The notes below the pieces were generated by a model. It was given only the letters and a program-made list of their open reading frames with translations. It was not told the DNA's origin and ran no database searches. This document shows positions 28,646-37,783 of a stretch of DNA of 64,000 nt, piece after piece (the stretch's first letter is position 1; the number at the start of each line of letters is the position of its first letter). Source of the stretch: Varibaculum cambriense (GTDB lineage Bacteria > Actinomycetota > Actinomycetes > Actinomycetales > Actinomycetaceae); the NCBI RefSeq assembly GCF_022133705.1, contig NZ_JAKNHJ010000007.1, forward strand, positions 1 through 64,000, given 5' to 3'. The position numbers and the translations under genes were made by a program.

Positions 28646-30101
28646 ACGGCTTTTCTTCGTAGTTTTTGTCATGTTTTTATCGTTGATGGTGGCGTGCACC
28701 TATATCCAATTCCTGGGCGCCGATTCTTTGAACGCCGATGGGCGCAATTCTCGCGCCTTTTACCGTTCCAAATATATTGAACGTGGCCCCATTATGGTGG
28801 GCGAAAACGCGATTGCGGCTTCAGAGCCCACGAAAGACTCTACCGGTTACCGCAAGCGCTACCACCGGGTTTACTCCGAGCAGGCACCGCTGTACTCAAA
28901 CCTGACCGGTTATCTTTCCCCGGGAGGTAACGCTACCGGGATGGAACGGCTGCAGAACTCGGTACTAATGGGAGAAGCCTCCAGCCAGGCCTTATCCCAG
29001 TTACTAAAATATGCAGCTGGCGAGAATCAAAAAGGTGGAGGGATTCTCCTTACTATTGATCCGCAGATTCAACAGGCCGCCGCGCAGGCACTCGGCAATC
29101 ATAAAGGTGCGGTAGTTGCCCTTAACTATCAAAGTGGGGCAATCCTCGCAGCGGTTACTACCCCGCGATTTAATCCCAGCTCTTTAGCGACCGGCAGTGA
29201 AAAACAGTCACAACAGACCTTGAAGCAGCTACAGGCAGACCCATCAAAACCCATGCTAGATCGGGCTTTGCGCGGAGAATATCCTCCCGGTTCGGCTTTT
29301 AAAATCATTACTGCTGCTGCCGCCCTAGAACAGCAAATCCGCAAGCCTGAGGACGCCGTGGATGCTCCCGTCTCGGTGCCACTGCCCGGCTCGCGAGCAA
29401 AGATTTCCAATATTGAATCCACGAGATGCGGAAATGGCCATCCCACTTTCACCTATGCCTTTGCGTATTCTTGTAACACGCCTTTCGCTAAGATCGGTCA
29501 AGACTTGGGGTATCAGGCATTAAAAGACAAAACCGAGGCTTTTGGATTCAATCCCAAGACTGATTTAAAGATTCCGCTGCCAGTCCAAAAATCTTATTTC
29601 CCTTCCTCCGATCCGGGGATAGCTTCCACTATGATGAGTGCGATCGGGCAATACGAGGTGCGCACTTCACCGCTAATGATGGCTACCGTAGCTGCAGCGG
29701 TAGCCAATCAGGGAACTCAGATGCGTCCCTTCCTGGTGGCTGCCGAGTTGGGATCAGATGGGAAAGCCACCAGAACTTATCGTTCCGGGGGCAAACTCGG
29801 AAAACCGATCTCTAAAGAGGTCGCCGCGCAGCTTAGACAGATGATGATCGCCACCGTTACCGAGGGAACCGGCGAAACTGGCCGGGTTGCCGGGGTAGAG
29901 ATGGGCGCTAAAACGGGAACTGCCCAAACCGGTGGCAATAAAACCGATGCCTGGTATGTGGGCTGGGCAGATACCCCTAATCTGCCTCTGGCTTTCGCGG
30001 TAGTAATTGAGGGCGATAACTCCAACCCCACCCCTCACGGCGGACCGGTTGCCGGACCGGTAGCAAAACAAGTGGTACAGGCGGCGATGAATCATGACTG
30101 A
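28629..30101 (+). CDS. pbpA: PbpA, class B penicillin-binding protein
   Basis: A 490-residue transpeptidase. The start is the ATG at 28629, with GGGAGGTGAAC in front; the open frame runs further upstream inside rodA, but that part has no relation to the family. One N-terminal helix (about 7-29) anchors it. The active-site motifs are S222-A-F-K225, S281-C-N283 and K428-T-G430. It crosslinks peptidoglycan at growth sites with RodA. The beta-lactam target residues are intact. It overlaps rodA by 17 bp and pknA by 8 bp. Confidence 0.95.
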   Translation: MNPQIKRLFFVVFVMFLSLMVACTYIQFLGADSLNADGRNSRAFYRSKYIERGPIMVGENAIAASEPTKDSTGYRKRYHRVYSEQAPLYSNLTGYLSPGGNATGMERLQNSVLMGEASSQALSQLLKYAAGENQKGGGILLTIDPQIQQAAAQALGNHKGAVVALNYQSGAILAAVTTPRFNPSSLATGSEKQSQQTLKQLQADPSKPMLDRALRGEYPPGSAFKIITAAAALEQQIRKPEDAVDAPVSVPLPGSRAKISNIESTRCGNGHPTFTYAFAYSCNTPFAKIGQDLGYQALKDKTEAFGFNPKTDLKIPLPVQKSYFPSSDPGIASTMMSAIGQYEVRTSPLMMATVAAAVANQGTQMRPFLVAAELGSDGKATRTYRSGGKLGKPISKEVAAQLRQMMIATVTEGTGETGRVAGVEMGAKTGTAQTGGNKTDAWYVGWADTPNLPLAFAVVIEGDNSNPTPHGGPVAGPVAKQVVQAAMNHD

Positions 30102-32031
30102 TAGTCACGTATTACCTGTCCCGCCGCGCGCCGGGGAAGCCGAAATGTCAACTCCTTTGGAACCGGCAGCGACTGCTACTGGACAAGCCACCAACGCGCA
30201 AAAAGCGGTTGCTTCCTTAAAAGTGGGGATGAAGATTTCGGAGCGTTACCTGCTGCTTTCTCGTCTTGCGATCGGCGGTATGGGAGAGGTTTGGCAGACG
30301 CTGGATGAAAAAACTGGCGAAAGGCTGGCGCTTAAAATTCTCCGCCCGGAACTGGCGGGCAAAAAGCTTTTCCTGTCCCGGTTGCAGATTGAAGCCTATA
30401 ACGCTTCTCGGGTTCATCACCCGAACTTAGCGGAGGTACACGCCTCAGGAGAGGACGCCGGTCTGGGCTGGATCAGTATGGAACTGGTCGATGGGGTTTC
30501 ACTAACCGAAATCCTGGATCAGGAACACATTTTAGAGACTGATTTCCTGTTATCAGTTTTGTACCAGACCGCTGATGCTCTCAGTGCAGTACATGGTGCC
30601 GGCATTGTCCACCGGGATATTAAACCAGGCAACATTATGGTTACTCCTACGGGAGAAGTAAAACTAACCGATTTCGGGATTTCTAAGGCTCCGGGGCAAG
30701 TTAACTTAACACAGGCGGGGATGGTTATGGGTACCGCGCAGTATCTGCCGCCTGAACAAGCGATGGGACAGCCAGCTACTCCCGCAGGTGACCTCTATGC
30801 CCTGGGGGTTATCGCGTATGAAGCTCTAGCCGGCAAGCGCCCCTTCAGCGGTGACAAACCGGTAGATATTGCTTTCGCCCATGTCAACAAACCGGTGCCT
30901 GCCCTGCCTGATTCTGTGGCTCCCAGTTTGCGTGAACTGGTGATGGAGCTGCTTGAAAAAGAACCTCAAAAACGTCTGGCCAGTGCAGATGCCTTAATGC
31001 AACGTTTAGAGGAAGTGCAACAGGCGCTTAATTCCGCAGGCGACTCGCTAGCTGCCCCCATTGCGGAAGCCAGCGTTCCTGAGGCCGGGGAGCTAGCCGC
31101 CAATCTAGCAGAACCTGCAGAATCCGCAGAGGTGGCAGACAAAGCGGCAGATCAGATAGCTGCCGAACCTGCCGATCTAGAAAATCTGCAAGAGGATCTG
31201 GAAGAAATAGCGCAACTAGATCAGGCAGTACACACACCTTTACCTGCCAGCACCTCCGGTAAGGAGAGCCTTACTTCCCGGCAACGGCCGCCCTCGCCCG
31301 ATATTGATGAGCCGGCAGCAGCTGCCGCGACCGCGAAAGACGCCACCTGGCAGCCTCGACCCGCCGCTAGCGCTCCTAGAGAAGAAGATGGCTCCCCCAT
31401 GCTCTATCTTTCCGGAGGGACGGTTCCGGCTCCCCAGATCCTACCGGATTCGGTGCCTTTGCCCGAGAAATCCTGGCAACAACGAGTGCGCCTGCGCGAA
31501 CGTCCTCGCGAGTTCGCGGCGCTGATACCTCCAGTTTCTGCTTCCCGGCCCCGCTCGCAATTAGAACGTCTGCGTTCCTTGCCGCAAGCGCTTAACTGGC
31601 GTAAAACGAGTGCGCCCCCTCGTTATGCCAAGCTACCTTCGCCAGCGGCACCAGCCCCTGCTCCCTCCCTAACGGCACCTTTAGCGGCTTGGAGTCGCAG
31701 GCTAGAATCCCAGATAGGCATAAGACCGGTTGACCCCTTAGCGGCGCAGGTAGCTAGATTACGTCGCCCCTACGAAAAAGCGCCCTTCTTGAGCCGGAAA
31801 TGGTGGAACCAAGATGTTTCCAGAGCTAGACATGGAAACGCCACGCCTCGTTCTCCGCTATATCTGGTATTAGTAACCCTGATTTTGTGGATGCTGGTAA
31901 CCGCTTTAAGCCTGGGGGCTAGCCTGGTTTATTCCGCTGCCCCCGCACCGGTGATCCCTAAACAAAAAGCTGTAATATTGGTAGTTTCGGAACAAAAGGA
32001 AGACCCATGGCAGAATCTCCATACCGCATAG
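30094..32031 (+). CDS. pknA: PknA-like serine/threonine kinase
   Basis: A 645-residue membrane kinase. An N-terminal extension of about 50 residues precedes the kinase domain (about 52-310), with catalytic Lys K81, HRDIKPGN (D175) and DFG (D193). A long Ala/Glu- and Pro-rich cytoplasmic linker of about 290 residues leads to a membrane helix near residue 612-634 and a very short external tail without PASTA repeats. The linker is longer than in mycobacterial PknA. The gene overlaps pbpA by 8 bp and pknB by 25 bp. A later ATG at 30145 would give a shorter start and cannot be excluded. Confidence 0.92.
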   Translation: MTDSHVLPVPPRAGEAEMSTPLEPAATATGQATNAQKAVASLKVGMKISERYLLLSRLAIGGMGEVWQTLDEKTGERLALKILRPELAGKKLFLSRLQIEAYNASRVHHPNLAEVHASGEDAGLGWISMELVDGVSLTEILDQEHILETDFLLSVLYQTADALSAVHGAGIVHRDIKPGNIMVTPTGEVKLTDFGISKAPGQVNLTQAGMVMGTAQYLPPEQAMGQPATPAGDLYALGVIAYEALAGKRPFSGDKPVDIAFAHVNKPVPALPDSVAPSLRELVMELLEKEPQKRLASADALMQRLEEVQQALNSAGDSLAAPIAEASVPEAGELAANLAEPAESAEVADKAADQIAAEPADLENLQEDLEEIAQLDQAVHTPLPASTSGKESLTSRQRPPSPDIDEPAAAAATAKDATWQPRPAASAPREEDGSPMLYLSGGTVPAPQILPDSVPLPEKSWQQRVRLRERPREFAALIPPVSASRPRSQLERLRSLPQALNWRKTSAPPRYAKLPSPAAPAPAPSLTAPLAAWSRRLESQIGIRPVDPLAAQVARLRRPYEKAPFLSRKWWNQDVSRARHGNATPRSPLYLVLVTLILWMLVTALSLGASLVYSAAPAPVIPKQKAVILVVSEQKEDPWQNLHTA

Positions 32032-33830
32032 GCGGAGGACGCTACGAAATCCGTTCCCTCATCGGCAGAGGGGGAATGGCGGAAGTACACCAGGCCTACG
32101 ACACCCTGCTCTCGCGGGTGGTAGCGATAAAAATGCTGCGTATAGACCTGGCGAAGGACACGGTATTCCTGACGCGTTTTCGGCGCGAGGCCTTGGCGTC
32201 TGCTTCCCTAAATCATGAAAACATCGTGCAGGTCTATGACACTGGCGAACAGGTGGTGACTGCCCCTGACGGCACCGAGGTGCACGTTCCCTATATCGTC
32301 ATGGAGCTGGTAGAAGGACACACGGTGCACCAACTCCTTACTGATGGCCAACCGGTACCGATTAACGAGGCCGTCGAAATCATGTCGGGGGTACTCAATG
32401 CCCTTGAGTATTCCCATAAACGCGGCCTGGTACACCGGGATATTAAGCCCGGCAACGTGATGCTTACCAATAGCGGAAAAATCAAGGTTATGGATTTTGG
32501 GATTGCCCGTGCCTTAGAAGACTCGGGACAGACCATGACCAGTACCGATGCGGTGGTGGGAACCGCGCAATACCTATCCCCCGAGCAGGCACGTGGTGAA
32601 ACTGTAGATACCCGCTCTGACCTGTACTCTTGCGGTTGCATGTTATTTGAACTGCTGACTGGACGGGCACCTTTCAAAGGAGATTCCGCAGTTTCGGTTG
32701 CCTACCAGCATGTGGCAGAAATGCCGCCGCTGCCTTCTGCTATTGCCGCCGATATTAGCCCCGAACTTGACCGCATGGTGATGAAGTCACTGGCTAAGCG
32801 ACCCGAGGAACGCTATCAGGATGCGGCTTCTATGCGTTCGGATATGGTGCGGGCGGCCGCCGGAGCTGCTATTTCTGCCCCGATGCTGCCACCACTACCA
32901 GTTACCACGCCGACCGAAGGCATTGCTGCCCCCCACACTTCCTATGCTCCCGCCCAGTGGTCACAGGTTCTGGGAGAGGATCCGGATAACGAGGACGAGG
33001 AAAAGGAGATTGCCCAAAAGAAAAAGAAGAGAAAAACTATTTGGGCAGTAGTCATTGGGATATTAGTGGCAATCGCCCTCATCGCGGTGGTTTGGTGGCT
33101 GATCGCTTCCAATAAGAACCAGGAACCCGAACAAGTGGCCATTCCCGAGAACATTATCGGAATGAGCGCTATCGAGGCGCAACGCAGCTTAAAAGACCTG
33201 GGTTTGGTTATGAAGCAGGGGCAAGCTATCGCTTCTGAAACCGTAGACAAAGGTAAAGTCGCAGCTACCGATCCTAAACCGGGATCGATGGTGGATCCAG
33301 GTTCAACGGTGACTATCCAGCTGTCTTCAGGTGCTGCCGAAATTACTGTCCCCGATGTTTCGGGACAAACCCAAGATGCAGCTCGGAAGACCTTAGAGGA
33401 TGCGGGTTTGCAGGTCGGCTCGGTCAAATACGAGGACGATTCCAAAGTTGCAGCCGATCGGGTTATTCGCACCACTCCGGAAGCGGGCTCTTCTGCCAGC
33501 AAGGATGAAGAAATTATTCTGGTACTTGCTTCCGGTTACGTATCGATCGATTCCGGGCAGGTAGTGGGTAAATCTCAAGAGCAGGGACTGAAGTACCTAG
33601 CTGATTTAGGTTTGCAGACGAATACGGTCACTGAAGAAACCACTGCGGCTCCCAATGGGCAAATCATTGCGGTGGATCCTTCGGGACGGGTTAAGGTAGG
33701 CAGCTCGGTCACGGTTAAAGTGGCGAAGACGCCGCCTGCGCCCTCACCAGGCCCTTCGTCTTCCCCGTCTACCTCGCCAACGGGAGATAATGCCAGCTCG
33801 GAGCCTTCCGCGAGCAGTTCTACCCCTTAG
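32007..33830 (+). CDS. pknB: PknB, PASTA-domain serine/threonine kinase
   Basis: A 607-residue kinase. The kinase domain (about 10-275) has K42, HRDIKPGN (D145), DFG (D163) and an activation loop with TMTSTDAVVGT, the Thr residues autophosphorylated in PknB. One membrane helix is at about 343-366. Three extracellular PASTA repeats follow (starting near IPENIIGMSAIEA, VPDVSGQTQDAA and SGQVVGKSQEQG), then a Pro/Ser-rich tail. PASTA domains bind muropeptides or lipid II and control growth and division. The kinase gene ends the operon; a hairpin lies at 33846-33877. Confidence 0.96.
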   Translation: MAESPYRIGGGRYEIRSLIGRGGMAEVHQAYDTLLSRVVAIKMLRIDLAKDTVFLTRFRREALASASLNHENIVQVYDTGEQVVTAPDGTEVHVPYIVMELVEGHTVHQLLTDGQPVPINEAVEIMSGVLNALEYSHKRGLVHRDIKPGNVMLTNSGKIKVMDFGIARALEDSGQTMTSTDAVVGTAQYLSPEQARGETVDTRSDLYSCGCMLFELLTGRAPFKGDSAVSVAYQHVAEMPPLPSAIAADISPELDRMVMKSLAKRPEERYQDAASMRSDMVRAAAGAAISAPMLPPLPVTTPTEGIAAPHTSYAPAQWSQVLGEDPDNEDEEKEIAQKKKKRKTIWAVVIGILVAIALIAVVWWLIASNKNQEPEQVAIPENIIGMSAIEAQRSLKDLGLVMKQGQAIASETVDKGKVAATDPKPGSMVDPGSTVTIQLSSGAAEITVPDVSGQTQDAARKTLEDAGLQVGSVKYEDDSKVAADRVIRTTPEAGSSASKDEEIILVLASGYVSIDSGQVVGKSQEQGLKYLADLGLQTNTVTEETTAAPNGQIIAVDPSGRVKVGSSVTVKVAKTPPAPSPGPSSSPSTSPTGDNASSEPSASSSTP

Positions 33831-33845
33831 GTTCGCCATCCCCTG

Positions 33846-33877
33846 GCCGCTAGCTGCGAGTATACCCAGTTAGCGGC
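33846..33877. terminator. Hairpin between pknB and the convergent sortase operon
   Basis: GCCGCTAGCTG pairs with CAGTTAGCGGC over 11 bp (one G-T) around a 10-nt loop. It sits between convergent genes and could stop transcription from both sides. It has no T-tract. Confidence 0.55.
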
Positions 33878-33895
33878 AGGTGCTGTGTTGCCAGC

Positions 33896-34090
33896 TTATA
33901 ACCAGCTTGCCTGGCTAGTGCTGTATCCTTGGGGGCTACCCACGGTGGTACCGGTTAGATCCAGGGTCTGGGAGATCCAGGGGAATAGCCACCAAAAGCA
34001 GGCCATAATGATGAGGGCGATTATCAGCACTACCTGTAGGAATTTCAGCCACCTCGGGCCGGGCAGTAGATCCCAGATTAGCCCGCACAT
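33896..34090 (-). CDS. Small membrane protein coupled to the sortase
   Basis: A 64-residue protein with one membrane helix (about 15-38, LKFLQVVLIIALIIMACFWW) and a polar outer tail. Its start lies 13 bp inside the 3' end of the sortase gene, so it is translationally coupled. No domain name can be given. The overlap, the clean hydrophobic helix and a plausible start make it a likely real gene, perhaps a partner of the class E sortase. Confidence 0.6.
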   Translation of the reverse strand: MCGLIWDLLPGPRWLKFLQVVLIIALIIMACFWWLFPWISQTLDLTGTTVGSPQGYSTSQASWL

Positions 34091-34830
34091 GCGTTGCCTC
34101 CTTCTGCCAGTTCCTTAGGGATACCGCTATCTCTGGGCACCCAGTGATTGAAAGTTAGATGCACGATATAACGCTCCCAGTTGCCATACTCCGGGTTGCA
34201 GGTGGTCATAGTCATTAATCGTTCGCTGGGCTGCTCCCCCGGTTTTTCTGGCACCGGTAAGATCACATCCGATTGGGTGGGGAGCACAATCTTATGGTCT
34301 CTGACCTTATAGATTAGCCACTCATTTGCGGTCTCCATCACCACGGTGTCCCCGGGTTTTAACACATCGATCCGGCGGAAGTTAGATCCAAAGGAACGAC
34401 GGTGGGCGGCAACCGAGAAGTTTCCGATTTGTCCTGGCAGCGCGGTCGTTTCATAGTGTCCGGCAGCCCCGGTATTCAAAATGGTTTGCGTAGTTCCTTC
34501 TTTAACTGGAACCACCATATAGTTCCATTTTGGAACATGCAGCGCCCCTAGGGTTTCATTCTCTTGCTTGATTCCCCCGCTGGGAGGGGCGCTAGTGCGT
34601 TCGTCCTTCGAAATACGATTGGGACAGGACTTATTGGCCTGTTGGAACGAGGTTAAAGCTTTCTGGTTATAACTGGCAACCTGCCAGTCGGTGACAAAAA
34701 CGTCCCAGAACGCGAAGAGCCCGGCCAGTAATCCCGTGATAATTAGCAGCTCGCCGAAAGCTGCAATGGGATCAAAACGGTGCCGACGGTTATTGGTCGT
34801 TGACCGCGCTTGCTTGGTTTTCCTACTCAT
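34078..34830 (-). CDS. Class E sortase
   Basis: A 250-residue membrane-anchored transpeptidase. A basic N-terminus and one helix (about 24-46) precede the sortase domain (about 95-235). The catalytic His is in FSVAAHRRSFGSNFRR, the Cys in TMTTCNPEYG and the Arg in NWERYIVHL. Class E sortases anchor surface proteins with LAxTG motifs to the wall in actinobacteria. No substrate with a sorting signal lies in this window. It is convergent with pknB and divergent from crgA. Confidence 0.92.
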   Translation of the reverse strand: MSRKTKQARSTTNNRRHRFDPIAAFGELLIITGLLAGLFAFWDVFVTDWQVASYNQKALTSFQQANKSCPNRISKDERTSAPPSGGIKQENETLGALHVPKWNYMVVPVKEGTTQTILNTGAAGHYETTALPGQIGNFSVAAHRRSFGSNFRRIDVLKPGDTVVMETANEWLIYKVRDHKIVLPTQSDVILPVPEKPGEQPSERLMTMTTCNPEYGNWERYIVHLTFNHWVPRDSGIPKELAEGGNACAG

Positions 34831-34982
34831 ATTCTTCCGAGTTCGCTTACTGTGGGTTCGGGACCTGATGTCCTGGTATCATCCTAGATTAATTTACCGG
34901 AAAACGAATCTAACTAGGTCTGCAGCGCCAATAACACTAGAATGAACCTAGCTACTAAAACCCTACTTTTGGAGGTCACCTC

Positions 34983-35252
34983 GTGCCGGAGTCTCGTAAG
35001 CGTAAAGGCGCTAAGCCCCACCGCGAACAACAGCCAGAGGAATTAAATAAGTCTTGGGCTGCTGATATGAAGCCTTCCCCCAGTTGGTGGGCACCGCTTT
35101 CGGTAGCGTTAATGCTGGTCGGCCTGGTACTGGTGGTTATTTACTACATTTCTTCGGGTTCCTACCCCATCCCCAATGCCGGTAACTGGAATCTAGCCTT
35201 GGGTCTGGGCGTGGCTTTCGGAGGCTTTTTAATGCTACTGCGCTGGAAGTAG
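34983..35252 (+). CDS. crgA: CrgA, cell division regulator
   Basis: An 89-residue protein starting at GTG with TTGGAGGTCA in front. A basic N-terminus is followed by two membrane helices (about 36-60, WWAPLSVALMLVGLVLVVIY, and about 70-87). The length, the SPSWWAPL start of helix 1 and the ending LLRWK match the CrgA family, which recruits FtsI/PbpB and inhibits or coordinates septation. Its place near pknB and the sortase is normal for actinobacteria. Confidence 0.92.
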   Translation: MPESRKRKGAKPHREQQPEELNKSWAADMKPSPSWWAPLSVALMLVGLVLVVIYYISSGSYPIPNAGNWNLALGLGVAFGGFLMLLRWK

Positions 35253-35273
35253 CGTTTTATTTGAGTTTTTCCC

Positions 35274-35297
35274 TAGGAGGACGTGCGCGTCCTCCTA
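35274..35297. terminator. Hairpin after crgA
   Basis: TAGGAGGACG and CGTCCTCCTA form a perfect 10-bp stem with a TGCG loop, 21 bp after the crgA stop. No T-tract follows. Confidence 0.6.
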
Positions 35298-35485
35298 TCT
35301 GATGCGGCTACCTGTATCTCCGAAAGCGCGACGGGGTGCCGCTATACATAGCAAAATGGTTATCGGTTTTACCGAAATATTTTTGTTTATGTATTTACAT
35401 TCGTGTTTTATTCCTTTATTCTTGTTTATTGTAAGGACAAAGGAATGGGAGCTAGTTACTCCCCTGCAGAGAACAGAGTTGTTTT

Positions 35486-36478
35486 ATGTTGAAATTTGGA
35501 TTACTGGGTGCCGGACGAATCGGGCACGTTCACGCAAAAACCCTAGCGGCCAACCCCGATGCTTCTCTAGAAGTAGTTTTTGATATCCGCCAAGAAGCGG
35601 CTGACGAACTCGCTAAAGAATACGGGGGACGCGGAGTAACCGACGAAAAAGAAATTTGGGATAACCCCGATATTGATGCCGTGATCATCGGTTCTCCCAC
35701 TCCGCTGCACGTTCCTCATATCATCGCTGCTGCTAAATCCGGTAAAGCTGCGCTGTGCGAAAAACCCGTTGCCATGGAAACCGCGAAAGTTGAAGAACTG
35801 CGCGAGGCGCTCAAGGGGCTAGATCCCACGGTGATGATGGGCTTCAACCGCCGTTTTGACCCCTCTTTTGCACGGGTAAAAGAGCTGATGGATAAGGGCG
35901 AGATCGGTGAAATTGAGCAAGTAACCATTATTTCGCGCGACCCGGCGGCTCCTCCGGCGGACTACATTAAAGTTTCCGGGGGAATCTTCAAAGATATGAC
36001 TATCCATGATTTCGATATGGCTCGTTTCTTGCTGGGAGACATTGACACCGTCACTACCATCCCGCAGAACCTAGATCCCGAAATCGCGGCTTGCAACGAC
36101 TATGACGCCGCGGTGATTGTGCTAACCGCCAAGTCGGGAGCAGTAGCCACCATTATCAATAATCGTCATTGTGCCACTGGTTACGATCAGCGCCTAGAGG
36201 TAACCGGCCATGATGGACAACTAAACGCCGATAACCAGCGTCCTACCACGGTCTCGCTTTCTAAAGACAGCTATTCTCTGTCCCGCGAACCGTACCTGGA
36301 TTTCTTCCTAACTCGCTACGCCGACGCCTATGCGGCTGAGCTAAACCAGTTTATTTCCATAGTTAAGGAAGGTGGCAGGCCTACCCCCTCTATCGAGGAT
36401 GGTGCGCAGGCTTTGCTGCTAGCAGAAGCAGCGGAAAAGTCCGCTCGCGAGCAACGCCCGGTGAAGGTTGGCGAATAG
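35486..36478 (+). CDS. iolG: Inositol 2-dehydrogenase-like Gfo/Idh/MocA oxidoreductase
   Basis: A 330-residue NAD-dependent oxidoreductase. The N-terminal Rossmann fold starts FGLLGAGRIGHVHA, the EKP motif (LCEKPVAME) is near residue 95, and GGIFKDMTIHDFDMARF carries the catalytic Asp/His pair of inositol dehydrogenases. It most likely oxidises myo-inositol to scyllo-inosose. An AT-rich stretch (35340-35440) upstream should contain its promoter. An inosose-dehydratase-like gene follows after 143 bp, which supports the inositol role, although the rest of an iol operon is not here. Confidence 0.87.
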   Translation: MLKFGLLGAGRIGHVHAKTLAANPDASLEVVFDIRQEAADELAKEYGGRGVTDEKEIWDNPDIDAVIIGSPTPLHVPHIIAAAKSGKAALCEKPVAMETAKVEELREALKGLDPTVMMGFNRRFDPSFARVKELMDKGEIGEIEQVTIISRDPAAPPADYIKVSGGIFKDMTIHDFDMARFLLGDIDTVTTIPQNLDPEIAACNDYDAAVIVLTAKSGAVATIINNRHCATGYDQRLEVTGHDGQLNADNQRPTTVSLSKDSYSLSREPYLDFFLTRYADAYAAELNQFISIVKEGGRPTPSIEDGAQALLLAEAAEKSAREQRPVKVGE

Positions 36479-36570
36479 GCTACCGGGCAGGGATCCAATA
36501 CATATTAAGGAAGACGCGCCGATAACCAGGAGCGTCTTATCAGACAGCAATAAAAATAGACAAAATAGCA

Positions 36571-36601
36571 AACAGGTAGAACAAACCCTATTTACCTGTA
36601 T
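36571..36601. promoter_or_regulatory. Inverted repeat before the IolE-like gene
   Basis: ACAGGTA and TACCTGT flank about 14 bp within an AT-rich stretch just upstream of the ribosome site of the next gene. It could be an operator for a sugar-type repressor. The assignment rests on symmetry only. Confidence 0.35.
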
Positions 36602-36621
36602 AAATACCAATGGAGGATAAT

Positions 36622-37485
36622 ATGAAGATTGCGGGAGCTCCTATTTCTTGGGGTGTATGTGAGGTTCCAGGCTGGGGATACCAGATGAGCCCTGAGCGTG
36701 TGTTGACCGAGATGAAGGAAATCGGTTTATCCGCTACTGAGTTCGGCCCCCAGGGCTGGTTGCCGATTGAGGCCGCCGCTCGCGCCGAAGAAGTTAGCAA
36801 ATACGATTTAAAGCCGGTGGGGGCTTTCTTCCTGGCGATTATGCATGACCCCGAAATTGACCCGATTCCGGCGGTCAAGAAAGAGCTTGAAGCCTTTAAA
36901 GTTGCCGGTGGCGAGTACCTGATTCTGGCAGCTGATTCCGGCCGTGACGGTTACGATGATCGCCCGGTACTTGATGACGAAGGATGGAAGACTCTGTTCG
37001 GGAACTTGGATCGGATCAGCGATGTTTGTGCAGAAGCCGGGGTAAAAGCCTGCGTGCATCCGCACTGGGGAACCATGATACAAAATGACTCCGAGATCCG
37101 CAAGATGCTGGATGAATCCAAGGTAGCCCTATGCCTGGATACCGGACATATGATTTGTGGTGGCTGTGATCCAGTGGCAATCGTTAAGGAATACCCGGGT
37201 CGCACGGTGATCGTGCACGCCAAAGATGTACACAAGGAAATGACTGACAAGTTGCTGCCTGGCGAAATCACCTGGTCGCAAGGTGTTAAGGCCGGCATGT
37301 TTGCCCCCATCGGAGAGGGCGACATTGATTTCGGTACCATTGTTTCTGAACTGGACAAAGCCGGGTTTGACGGCTACTACGTGCTGGAACAAGACATCAT
37401 GATTGATGAGGAACCTCCGGCCGGTGGCGGCCCGAAAGCCAATGCCCAAAAGTCTTTGCAGGCGCTGCAAAAACTGGCTGGCTAG
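36622..37485 (+). CDS. IolE-like inosose dehydratase, TIM-barrel family
   Basis: A 287-residue xylose-isomerase-like TIM barrel protein. The ATG at 36622 is chosen because GGAGG lies 7 nt upstream; the ATG at 36610 overlaps that ribosome site. It begins MKIAGAPISWGVCEVPGWGY and has metal-site blocks with VHPHWGTMI, LDTGHMICGG, VHAKDVH and YYVLEQD. These fit 2-keto-myo-inositol dehydratases (IolE) and related epimerases. Pairing with the IolG-like gene supports dehydration of inosose. Other sugar isomerase functions remain possible. Confidence 0.82.
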   Translation: MKIAGAPISWGVCEVPGWGYQMSPERVLTEMKEIGLSATEFGPQGWLPIEAAARAEEVSKYDLKPVGAFFLAIMHDPEIDPIPAVKKELEAFKVAGGEYLILAADSGRDGYDDRPVLDDEGWKTLFGNLDRISDVCAEAGVKACVHPHWGTMIQNDSEIRKMLDESKVALCLDTGHMICGGCDPVAIVKEYPGRTVIVHAKDVHKEMTDKLLPGEITWSQGVKAGMFAPIGEGDIDFGTIVSELDKAGFDGYYVLEQDIMIDEEPPAGGGPKANAQKSLQALQKLAG

Positions 37486-37496
37486 GGAGCTAACTA

Positions 37497-37542
37497 CTAG
37501 GGGTTGGGGTAATCCCAATCGCGGGATTACCCCAACCCCTAG
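37497..37542. terminator. Perfect 20-bp hairpin after the inositol genes
   Basis: 37497-37516 and 37523-37542 are perfect reverse complements with a 6-nt loop. It lies 12 bp after the IolE-like stop and 242 bp before the end of the convergent rpmG. There is no T-tract on either strand, so it may be a strong bidirectional terminator or an RNA stabiliser. Confidence 0.75.
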
Positions 37543-37553
37543 CGCCGAACTGA

Positions 37554-37605
37554 AATAGTAAATGGTTGGGGGTCGCTGCTAAGCGACCCCCAACCATTTA
37601 CTATT
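37554..37605. terminator. Perfect 23-bp hairpin, second of a tandem pair
   Basis: 37554-37576 and 37583-37605 are perfect reverse complements with a TGCTAA loop. It follows the first hairpin by only 11 bp. The stems differ in sequence but share GGTTGGGG words. The pair separates the inositol genes from the convergent rpmG/tRNA unit. Confidence 0.75.
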
Positions 37606-37783
37606 AAGCCTATACGTTTGGAATTATGCCTAAACTTTATGCGGTTATCTTCATTTCTAGCTGGTTATTCCGCCGACTTCCCTGTCCATCTGCCACTATT
37701 CCAAGATAATGATCTGGCATAGAGAGCACAGATACGCGATAAAGCCGCAGGAACCGAGAGCAGCTAGCTAAACGATCCCGCGC

